Part shown: positions 44,075 to 51,696 of the stretch, piece by piece
Layout: each line of letters starts with the position of its first letter
How positions within the stretch are numbered: the stretch's first letter is position 1
Source: Haliscomenobacter sp033763495
GTDB taxonomy: Bacteria > Bacteroidota > Bacteroidia > Chitinophagales > Saprospiraceae
Length of the DNA: 64,000 nucleotides
Direction: 5' to 3'
NCBI RefSeq assembly: GCF_033763495.1
Contig: NZ_JANRKL010000162.1
Span: 1-64,000, forward strand
The notes under the pieces: model-generated
Told to the model about the DNA's origin: nothing
The model's database searches: none
The model's input: only the letters and a program-made list of their open reading frames with translations
Made by a program: the position numbers and the translations under genes

Positions 44075-45763
44075 TCAACTAATCACATACGGCGGCAAAA
44101 CCTTACGCGCTTCCCGATCAGGGTCATTTTGCAAGGCACAGGTATCGTCCAGGAACATGGTTTCGCCCTTGTCTGAAGAATACTTGGCCCATTTGGGCAA
44201 TCCACCACCATTGGGGTCACCCGTTTTCATGAACTGCAACAGTGCACCGGCCATTTTTTGAGACAATGCCCTAGGGCGTGCCCCACCACCGGTGTGCGAT
44301 AACATGGTGTCGGTATTGTAAAACCAGAAGCAAATATCCAGGCAATGGAAGGCGCGTAGCCGATTGTCGAACAATGGCGGTTGCCAGCCAAACCAGGCCA
44401 GATACACTGGCGCTTCTTGCTTGGATTTGGAATCCGCCAATAGAACTGATCTTTGGCGATGATTGGTGATCATCGACCAGATTTCGGCTGGTTTTTTATT
44501 GGAAAATGTTTTGGCGTAGGCATCTACAATTGCACCTGCTTTTTCCCCATAAGTGCCTTTAAATTGTTCCTTCAAGCCATCTAGTGTGATGGACTCCCTG
44601 CTGGAATCGGTCCAGGTACTGGAACTTTCGTTGGTTACCGAACAAATCAGCATCGGAACTTTGGCCGCGTAGGGCGAGGGCTTTTGCCAATAAGGATGGT
44701 CGGGAATGTGTTTGCCATCGACCCGCGGCTGGAAAATCTGGGAAGCGCTGGCAGCAGTTTTACCCGAATCCACGGCTAGTTTTCCAGCGGCTCGCAGGGC
44801 GATTTCGTAGTATTTCTGCCAGGGCATCTGTTGGAGTTGATCTACTTGAGCAGGCTCCAACCCGGCCTCTTTCAGGATATAGGCACCCAGTTTTTTGGAA
44901 AGATCGGGAAGACCCAAATCAACCCTGGCCCCACTCAAAACGACTGCTTTGCTGAATAAACCTTTTGCCGCAGGCATGGCCGTGGTGGTACACACTTTGG
45001 AGCCACCACCGGATTGCCCCATGATGGTTACATTGTTGGGATCGCCGCCAAAGTTGGCAATGTTGTCATGTATCCATTCCAGGGCAGCCACCAAATCCAG
45101 CATCCCCACATTGCCAGAGGAGGCGTATTTTTCACCACCTACCCCAGAAAGGTCAGTAAAACCGAGAGGGCCCAGGCGGTGGTTGACGGAGCAAAAAACC
45201 ACGTCACCTAGCCGAGCCAGGTTTTCGCCTTTGTACCCTTCGTGCTCAATGGCGTTGCCATTCCAAAATCCGCCGCCGTGCATCCACAACAAAACCGGGC
45301 GTTTTTTGCTGTCGTTGTATCCCGGCGTAAAGATGTTGATGCGCAAACAATCCTCGCTCACATCGTCGTAATTCCACTGATCACGGAAGGAGGCGAACTT
45401 GTTGGCGTAGCGGTTTTCCATTTGTTGCGGCGCCGAGTTGCCCCACCAGAGGGCAGGGTAGGTGTCGGTCCAGGGCTTGGGTTTTTGGGGTGGCATAAAG
45501 CGATTGGCCCCCGAGGTATCCGCTCCGTAGGGGATGCCCAGAAAATGGTAAATGTCTCGTAGGATGAAACCCCTTACTTTGCCATAGTTGGTATTGGCCA
45601 GTGCAATATTGTCTCCGACGAACAATACCTGATCACCCTCTTTGGCTGGCTCTTCTTTACTGGCATTGCTAGCCAATGCAAAGGGCGACCCTAAGCCCAG
45701 GGCGGCGGCTCCGGCGCTGAGGGTTTTAAAAAAGCGGCGGCGGGTTGCTTGTGTTTTTTTCAT
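44075..45763 (-). CDS. Type B carboxylesterase, Tat-exported
   Basis: A 562-residue esterase/lipase using ATG 45763. The N-terminus has a twin-arginine signal (TRRRFFKTLSAGAAALGLG), so it is exported folded. The nucleophile is in GQSGGGSK rather than the usual GESAG; the oxyanion loop is WMHGGGFWNG; the acid is probably in the NESSS region and the His in FHCLDICFWF. Substrate unknown. It is the last gene of a minus-strand series of exported proteins. Confidence 0.88.
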   Translation of the reverse strand: MKKTQATRRRFFKTLSAGAAALGLGSPFALASNASKEEPAKEGDQVLFVGDNIALANTNYGKVRGFILRDIYHFLGIPYGADTSGANRFMPPQKPKPWTDTYPALWWGNSAPQQMENRYANKFASFRDQWNYDDVSEDCLRINIFTPGYNDSKKRPVLLWMHGGGFWNGNAIEHEGYKGENLARLGDVVFCSVNHRLGPLGFTDLSGVGGEKYASSGNVGMLDLVAALEWIHDNIANFGGDPNNVTIMGQSGGGSKVCTTTAMPAAKGLFSKAVVLSGARVDLGLPDLSKKLGAYILKEAGLEPAQVDQLQQMPWQKYYEIALRAAGKLAVDSGKTAASASQIFQPRVDGKHIPDHPYWQKPSPYAAKVPMLICSVTNESSSTWTDSSRESITLDGLKEQFKGTYGEKAGAIVDAYAKTFSNKKPAEIWSMITNHRQRSVLLADSKSKQEAPVYLAWFGWQPPLFDNRLRAFHCLDICFWFYNTDTMLSHTGGGARPRALSQKMAGALLQFMKTGDPNGGGLPKWAKYSSDKGETMFLDDTCALQNDPDREARKVLPPYVIS

Positions 45764-45836
45764 TCTGATGCTAGGTTGAGTATTGTTAAGATTTTTTTGG
45801 CATAAGGCTCTTTGGGCACTCAAAAAAAGAAAATCA

Positions 45837-47474
45837 TCAATTCCCTGATATCGGAGCTTCCACCCCAGTCATCTCCCAATGGCCCAAAATCGCCGGAATA
45901 TTCCCCATGGCATTGAAGCGATCTAAAAAAGCTTTGATCTGGAAAGGCTCTTTTTTCAGCTCTTGCATCCTTGCAAAATCCATCATGGCATTTTCGATCA
46001 AGTACTTTCCGGTCACATAACTCGTGCCATAGCCTGGCTGGCGGAGATAGAGGTGTTGTTCAAAAATCCGCAGTTCCGGTTCGGTTTTCATCCAGCCACG
46101 TGGGGTGTAGTCCATATGGATGCCTCCGGCCTCGGCCATGGTCATTTCGTTGGCGTGGGCGTAGAGGGAGCCCAGGCCGCGGGCAGCCCGTTGGGCCAGC
46201 ATGATGTACACAATCTCGCGCACCCGGGGATCGTCCTTGTACAAGCCCGCCTGCATGAACATTTCTTCTACAGCGGTGGCGATGCCTTCGTTGTGGGAGT
46301 CGAAAATGTTGTATAGCAAGGGTGCACGGCGGATCTCATTGGCATGTGGCTCTTGGTCCATCAAGGCCAGTTCAAACCAGTGGTAAAAATGGGAATACAG
46401 CGGACGAGGGTCGTAATGCACGGTGATCCAGAAAAAATTGCGTTTTTCCTGCGGCACAAATTTGCCCAAATGGGCTTCCAGGGCCGGAGTGAAATAGTCC
46501 TTCATGCTCATGATCTCATCATTTTTGAGAAAATTGAGCAGGCTTTGTGCTGCCCGTTTGGCCAGGGCATTGTAAGCTTCGGGAGAGTCGACAGCGACGA
46601 GTTCCGGGAGTTTGCGGTTGGCGTGTTCTTCAAGTTTGAGGGCCGACCAGGCGCGGGCAAGTTCCCGTTTGAGTAGCATCACTTCATCATCCCAGGTTAG
46701 GGGTACGAGATGGACGTTTTGCTGGTACCAGGTATAGTTTTCTTTGCCAATGCCAGAGGGCCCGGTTTTGGTTTTGGCCTCTTTTTCCAGCCAGTCGACG
46801 AAATGATCGGTGGAGGCAATGCAGGTTTGGATGGTTTTGGCCAGTTCCGTATCGGCCTTTACCCCCGGCAAATCCAGCATGGCCTTTAAGTTGTCACTTT
46901 GGGAGCGAATGTCGCGTATTCCGGCAGTCCAGAGGTCTTTGGCATTGCCCGTCAGATTAAGTTGAGCTTGTTCGTTCAGGGCAGGGATAACCCATAAATC
47001 GCTCAATAAACGTTCTTTTTCTTTTGGACTCAAAGGAAAGGTATAAGTCCAAAGATCGGTGACCCGGTGGTGGGTTGGGCCTTCGTGCGCCGGTACATCG
47101 CTGCGGTCGGTGTAGATGGATTGGTAAAAAGCGGGGTCACGCACCCAGGGCTGGAGCACGCGTTGGTTGAAATCATAACCATTCATTTCCGCCCAGAGGA
47201 TGGTCCAATCTACCCTTTGTGGGATGGTCCAATTGCTGGTATCCATGGCCAGGAGTTGAGCTCGCAGTTTTTTGAACTCGGGTTGGCGTTTTTGAAAAGT
47301 GGCAGCGGTATAATCGGGAGCCCCATCGCGTAGGGGTGGCGTTTCAAAACTACGCCAGTTTTTGAAGAGGGCAAGCAGGTCGCTGTATTGGGCAGAACCT
47401 TTGTTAGGGGTAGGTTCGGATTGACAGCTGTTGAGCAGGCAGGCTGCAAGGAGTAAGGCTAGGGAAAGACGCAT
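45837..47474 (-). CDS. DUF885 family lipoprotein
   Basis: A 545-residue exported protein from ATG 47474. The N-terminus has a lipobox-like end (LAACLLNSC), so it is probably a lipoprotein. The large helical DUF885 body includes WTILWAEMNGYDFN, LTWDDEVMLLKRELARAW and SHNEGIATAVEEMFMQAG, the latter at the place where family members show a metallopeptidase-like helix. DUF885 proteins are thought to be peptidase-related, but the reaction is unproven. Confidence 0.8.
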   Translation of the reverse strand: MRLSLALLLAACLLNSCQSEPTPNKGSAQYSDLLALFKNWRSFETPPLRDGAPDYTAATFQKRQPEFKKLRAQLLAMDTSNWTIPQRVDWTILWAEMNGYDFNQRVLQPWVRDPAFYQSIYTDRSDVPAHEGPTHHRVTDLWTYTFPLSPKEKERLLSDLWVIPALNEQAQLNLTGNAKDLWTAGIRDIRSQSDNLKAMLDLPGVKADTELAKTIQTCIASTDHFVDWLEKEAKTKTGPSGIGKENYTWYQQNVHLVPLTWDDEVMLLKRELARAWSALKLEEHANRKLPELVAVDSPEAYNALAKRAAQSLLNFLKNDEIMSMKDYFTPALEAHLGKFVPQEKRNFFWITVHYDPRPLYSHFYHWFELALMDQEPHANEIRRAPLLYNIFDSHNEGIATAVEEMFMQAGLYKDDPRVREIVYIMLAQRAARGLGSLYAHANEMTMAEAGGIHMDYTPRGWMKTEPELRIFEQHLYLRQPGYGTSYVTGKYLIENAMMDFARMQELKKEPFQIKAFLDRFNAMGNIPAILGHWEMTGVEAPISGN

Positions 47475-47561
47475 GGTGAACTTGGTTTTGTGCTGAACAA
47501 GATACAAATCGATACCAAGTTATTAGGCAATTTTTTGCGCTTCCGTCGCTTAAACCGATCA

Positions 47562-48395
47562 TTAACATTTATTCCTCGACCACTCGCTCCAGGAGCCGAC
47601 GTAGAGTTTAGGCATCTCCAAACCTGCCTGGACCACTGCCAACAAAGTGTGACAAGCCGTCACCCCCGAGCCACAATGAACGATCAAGTGATCGGCGGGT
47701 CTTTCGGCAAAAGCTTCCTGATACATGGCTTTTAATTCGGCTGACGACTTAAATAAACCATTGACATCCAGGTTTTCACTGAAGGGTATATTGATGGCTC
47801 CATGAATATGCCCGGCAATCAAATCGATGGGCTCCACCAAGCCGAGGTAACGGTCGTGATCCCGCACATCAACGACCAAGTAATTGGGATCCTGGGCGAC
47901 CTGTTCCACCTCAGCCATATCGGCTTGGGGCAATTGCCAGCCGTGGATCGGGTAGGGGAGGCATTCTTTTGGCTGCTCTAAGGCTGCACTCATAGGAAAT
48001 CCAGCGCGCTCAGCAGCCTGAATGCCACCATCGAGAACTTGAACTCTGGAATGCCCGATGGCCAGGAGCATCCACCAAAAGCGGGCAGCCGCATTGGCGC
48101 CACTTTTGTCGTCGTACACCACTACGTGGCTTTGGGGGCTGATGCCGAGTTTAACCAAGGTTTCGGAAAATTGTGCCAAAGTGGGCAATGGGTGCCTGCC
48201 GCCCTGGGATACATCTGCTTTGATGTCGGCCAGTTGGGTGTCGAGGTCTACAAATAGGGCACCCGCGAGGTGTTTTTGGGTATAATTTTCATGGGCATTT
48301 TTGCCGTTGGTGGCGTCGATGAGGACCAGGTTGGGCGAGCTGGCGAGTTGCAGGAGTTCGGTGGCTTGGATGAGGGGTGTTTGTTTGGGTTTCAT
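47562..48395 (-). CDS. Two-domain sulfurtransferase (rhodanese/3-mercaptopyruvate type)
   Basis: A 277-residue cytosolic enzyme with an inactive N-terminal rhodanese domain (LVLIDATNGKNAHENY, GALFVDLDT) and a catalytic C-terminal domain with Cys in VHCGSGVTACHTLLA. The CGSGVTA loop is the type associated with 3-mercaptopyruvate sulfurtransferase (SseA) more than thiosulfate rhodanese (CRKGVT). It lies 11 bp after the small membrane protein gene. Confidence 0.92.
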   Translation of the reverse strand: MKPKQTPLIQATELLQLASSPNLVLIDATNGKNAHENYTQKHLAGALFVDLDTQLADIKADVSQGGRHPLPTLAQFSETLVKLGISPQSHVVVYDDKSGANAAARFWWMLLAIGHSRVQVLDGGIQAAERAGFPMSAALEQPKECLPYPIHGWQLPQADMAEVEQVAQDPNYLVVDVRDHDRYLGLVEPIDLIAGHIHGAINIPFSENLDVNGLFKSSAELKAMYQEAFAERPADHLIVHCGSGVTACHTLLAVVQAGLEMPKLYVGSWSEWSRNKC

Positions 48396-48406
48396 TTTGA
48401 AACGGA

Positions 48407-48952
48407 TTAAGGTTTTTGTTGTTGAAATACCTCCAGTTGATGATTTAGTATTGTCAGTAGTGCTGCAAATGAAATTTTCAAACCATTGGTACTGATGCTT
48501 ATAGGTGTACCGTACTGCCGGTAGTTCATGGCCATCAATTTTCGCTTCCAGCCACTGCTTTGCCGATCAATATAATCTTGAGGATTTTTGACCAAAACGA
48601 GGATCAAGCGTTGGCGTTGGATTTGCAGCACCTGAAAATCTTCAATGTCTTGCCATACAATTAACCCAGCGGAAAGCCCACCCGAGTTGTCCATTAAACC
48701 CTGTTCATTGATGACTAGTCCCGGGCGAGGGTCAAAAAGTTTGCGGATGACCACAAGGCCAATAGCACCAAAAAACAGAATTGAAGCCAGGCCTAAAACT
48801 CGAATCAGCAACGGTTCCATCGATGAACCTGTTCTACTTGGCGGATCCAACACAAACCAGAAACCGCTGGCTACAAAGGCGAATGCTCCAAGGATGGAGA
48901 GTAAAAGTTTGCCTTTGGAGATGGGGATTGTGACGGGGAGTTGAGTGGTCAT
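48407..48952 (-). CDS. Small two-helix membrane protein, STM3941-like
   Basis: A 181-residue protein with two membrane helices near residues 15-35 and 48-68 and a soluble C-terminal part that looks PH-domain-like (strands with a W-QDIEDFQVLQIQ segment). The N-terminal IPISKGKLLLSILGAFAFV pattern matches what I recall for STM3941-type proteins, whose function is unknown. Probably co-transcribed with the sulfurtransferase gene 11 bp downstream. Confidence 0.6.
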   Translation of the reverse strand: MTTQLPVTIPISKGKLLLSILGAFAFVASGFWFVLDPPSRTGSSMEPLLIRVLGLASILFFGAIGLVVIRKLFDPRPGLVINEQGLMDNSGGLSAGLIVWQDIEDFQVLQIQRQRLILVLVKNPQDYIDRQSSGWKRKLMAMNYRQYGTPISISTNGLKISFAALLTILNHQLEVFQQQKP

Positions 48953-49161
48953 ATCGAGAAGGATTGTTTGGATGAAGATAATAAGAATCCTTCCTTAGAT
49001 AAAAATTGTTGTGGTCTTTATTTGACAGGTTTGGCTAAATCATCAGCTATAAAGAAATTTTGTGATGGTCACCTAGCCCTGCAAGGGCGCCATCTCTCAA
49101 GGAAGGGCATCACCCTTTCGGATTACCACCAGTCCAGTCGCCAGAGCCGATTAGCGACCAC

Positions 49162-50079
49162 TCACACCAGCATCCCTTCCCCAATCCCCCCAACCACCGC
49201 CCTTATCAGCGGCGACCCATTCTTCCCCAAATACACTAAGGCACTATCAATCGCCACCGAAACAAAAGGACTGTCATCGGCGTGCACCAGCTCCTTCACC
49301 ACAATATTAGGCTCCTTGCTCAAGTCATAAGCTGAGGATATGAAAGCAATTCCTCGACCCACCTCCACCAGACTGATCAACAGCTCCAAGGAAGATACTT
49401 CCTGCACAATTTTCCCCACCCGACTAAACCCGGCCAACTGGCACATCTGTTCAATTTCGTCGTAAACCGGGTGCAGGCTGCGGGTGATTTCCACCCAGCG
49501 CTCATCCCATAGAGATGCCAAACTAAGGGAAACTTCCAGTGCCCGGGGATGTTGCTGAGACAGGATGACCCGCAGGCTACCTTTTTTGATGACTTTGGCG
49601 TTGAGTTCGGCATAATGCAACGGAAGTAAGGTGAGCCCCAGGTCGATTTGTTCGGCCAAAACGGCTTCCTGTACATTTTGAGGCGTGGGAAACTCCACCA
49701 GTTTGACCTCCACATTGGGAAAATCCCGATTGAGCACCTGTAGCAGTTCCACGATGCGTTCGCGCAAAGCAGTTTTGTACACACCTACATGTAGCACTTG
49801 CTGGTGCAGGCCAATTTCGCGGGCTTGTTCGATGGCTTGCTGGCTGAGTTGCAGGATTTTTTGCGCAGCCTGAAAAAAATGTTGGCCCGCTTCACTGAGC
49901 TCCACTTTGCGCAAGTGCTGGCGGCTGGCGCGGATAAAAAGCTCTACCCCAATCTCATTTTCCAATAAGCCAATCTGTTGACTCAGCGCGGGTTGAGAAA
50001 CGTACAGCCGCTGGGCCGCTTTACTGAAATGTAGTTCCTCGGCCACGGCCACAAAATAGCGCAATTGACGTAGTTCCAT
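49162..50079 (-). CDS. LysR-family transcriptional regulator
   Basis: A 305-residue regulator. The N-terminal winged HTH is typical (MELRQLRYFVAVAEELHFS, then QRLYVSQPALSQQIGLLE). The C-terminal effector domain (residues ~90-300) has the usual two-lobe pattern. It is divergent from hppD, 221 bp away, so regulating hppD is the obvious hypothesis; the intervening gap also holds a large palindrome. The closing GGIGEGMLV segment is normal for the family. Confidence 0.93.
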   Translation of the reverse strand: MELRQLRYFVAVAEELHFSKAAQRLYVSQPALSQQIGLLENEIGVELFIRASRQHLRKVELSEAGQHFFQAAQKILQLSQQAIEQAREIGLHQQVLHVGVYKTALRERIVELLQVLNRDFPNVEVKLVEFPTPQNVQEAVLAEQIDLGLTLLPLHYAELNAKVIKKGSLRVILSQQHPRALEVSLSLASLWDERWVEITRSLHPVYDEIEQMCQLAGFSRVGKIVQEVSSLELLISLVEVGRGIAFISSAYDLSKEPNIVVKELVHADDSPFVSVAIDSALVYLGKNGSPLIRAVVGGIGEGMLV

Positions 50080-50160
50080 GATTCAGTATAAGTTTTGCTT
50101 ATGACAAAATTAGAAAAATGTATTGGCTTGAGTGGAGCTTTTGGAGAAACTTTGTGGGGA

Positions 50161-50282
50161 AGTTGAGAAGGCTGAGGGAGGTTGAGGAAGGTTTAGGCTA
50201 CCGCGAGCGACTTAGACGCAGCCTTTGTCCACGCGGTTCGCAGAGCCTAAACCTCCCTCAACTTGCTCAACCTCCCTCAACC
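50161..50282. repeat. Palindromic element A (shared core, GTTGAGG arms)
   Basis: Left arm 50161-50199 and right arm 50244-50282 pair over ~39 bp and consist of GTTGAGG-like units. The centre contains GCTACCGCGAGCGACTTAGAC then GCAGCCTTTGTC and an inner ACCGCG/CGCGGT stem. This core recurs in elements at 51439-51533, 59713-59790 and 61783-61865. It lies between the LysR gene and hppD. Confidence 0.8.
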
Positions 50283-50300
50283 AAATAAAACCAAATTCAC

Positions 50301-51434
50301 ATGCCACTCATTCTCGAAAATCCCCAAACCGCCCTGAATACCCCCACTGATTTCCTGCCGCTACTCGGCACCGACCACATTGAATTTTACGTCGGGAATG
50401 CAAAACAATCTGCCCATTTTTACGAACATGCCTTTGGTTTTGAAATGATCGGCTACGCTGGACCAGAAACCGGAGTGAAGGACCGCGCCTCCTACGTGTT
50501 GCAGCAAGGCAAAATTCGCTTGGTACTCACTACTTCTCTGGTTCCGTATTCCGAAATTTCGGAACACGTACGCCGCCATGGCGATGGGGTTAAGGTAATG
50601 GCCCTGTGGGTAGAAGACGCCCGCCTTGCCTATGCAGAAACCTTGCGCAGAGGCGCTGAATCCGCCGCCGAACCCAAAGTGTTGCAGGATGAATACGGGG
50701 AAGTCGTTGTCGCTTCCATCAAAACCTACGGCGAGACCATCCACACCTTTGTAGAACGCAAAAACTACCGTGGCGTATTCTTGCCCGGTTTTGTTGCCCG
50801 CAAAAGTGCAGCCTTCCGGGGCAGCGTGGGTTTGCAATACGTGGATCATTGCGTAGGCAACGTGGAACTGGGGCAAATGAACCAGTGGGTAAAATTTTAT
50901 GAAGAAGTGATGGGGTTCAAACTGCTGCTCACCTTCGACGACAAGGACATCTCCACCGAATACTCTGCTTTGATGTCTAAAGTGGTTTCCAACGGCAACG
51001 GCTACATCAAATTCCCCATCAACGAACCAGCCGCTGGGCGCAAAAAATCGCAGGTGGATGAATACCTCGACTTTTACGGCGGTCCCGGCGTTCAACACAT
51101 CGCTGTAGCTACCAATGACATCATCCATACCGTTGGGGAATTGCGCAGCCGGGGCGTGGAATTTCTGGAAGTGCCAGCCAGCTATTACGAAGACTTGCTG
51201 GAGCGGGTCGGCACAATCGACGAAGACCTGCAACCCCTCAAAGACCTGAATATCCTGGTGGATCGCGACGAAGAGGGTTACCTCCTGCAAATATTTACTA
51301 AACCTGTAGAAGATCGCCCTACTTTGTTTTTTGAAATCATCCAGCGCAAGGGGGCGACCTCTTTTGGCAAAGGCAATTTCAAGGCGCTTTTTGAAGCCAT
51401 TGAGCGGGAACAGGAGCGGAGAGGGAATCTGTGA
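50301..51434 (+). CDS. hppD: 4-hydroxyphenylpyruvate dioxygenase
   Basis: Converts 4-hydroxyphenylpyruvate to homogentisate, the second step of tyrosine catabolism. At 377 residues it is full length. The Fe(II) ligands are visible: His near 183 in YVDHCVGN, His near 266 in GVQHIAVATND and Glu near 347 in LFFEIIQRKG. The N-terminal half has the vestigial domain (GTDHIEFYVGNAK). No other tyrosine-degradation gene is adjacent. It is bracketed on both sides by palindromic elements A and B with the same core. Confidence 0.96.
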   Translation: MPLILENPQTALNTPTDFLPLLGTDHIEFYVGNAKQSAHFYEHAFGFEMIGYAGPETGVKDRASYVLQQGKIRLVLTTSLVPYSEISEHVRRHGDGVKVMALWVEDARLAYAETLRRGAESAAEPKVLQDEYGEVVVASIKTYGETIHTFVERKNYRGVFLPGFVARKSAAFRGSVGLQYVDHCVGNVELGQMNQWVKFYEEVMGFKLLLTFDDKDISTEYSALMSKVVSNGNGYIKFPINEPAAGRKKSQVDEYLDFYGGPGVQHIAVATNDIIHTVGELRSRGVEFLEVPASYYEDLLERVGTIDEDLQPLKDLNILVDRDEEGYLLQIFTKPVEDRPTLFFEIIQRKGATSFGKGNFKALFEAIEREQERRGNL

Positions 51435-51438
51435 TTTT

Positions 51439-51533
51439 GGTTGAGGAGTTGAGCAATTGAGGCTACCGCAGATGCTTAGACACAACCTTGTCAAAGTCGC
51501 TGAGGTAACCCCAACTGCTCAACTTTTTAACTA
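51439..51533. repeat. Palindromic element B (shared core)
   Basis: Left arm GGTTGAGGAGTTGAGCAATT and right arm CAACTGCTCAACTTTTTAAC. The core GCTACCGCAGATGCTTAGAC then ACAACCTTGTC matches element A (50161-50282). It begins directly after the hppD stop codon and could terminate its transcript. Confidence 0.75.
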
Positions 51534-51639
51534 TTTTTCCATCAAATCTTGTTTATGTAAACCTAAATCCATATTTTTGTTTTGCCTTTTAATTTAAAAC
51601 TATTCATTACATCTTACCTTTCGTTTTGTGTACAAACCA

Positions 51640-51647
51640 TATCTTTG
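51640..51647 (+). promoter_or_regulatory. -7 promoter box (TATCTTTG) for the PIF1-HRDC gene
   Basis: An exact TAnnTTTG match about 50 bp before ATG 51697. A GTG at 51628 would place this box inside the gene, so the box supports the ATG start. TTTTG at 51623-51627 is only about 12 bp upstream, too close for a normal -33. Confidence 0.45.
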
Positions 51648-51696
51648 GTTTGGCACTTGCGTATTGTTTAGTTTATCCACACAAAACGAAAATTCA

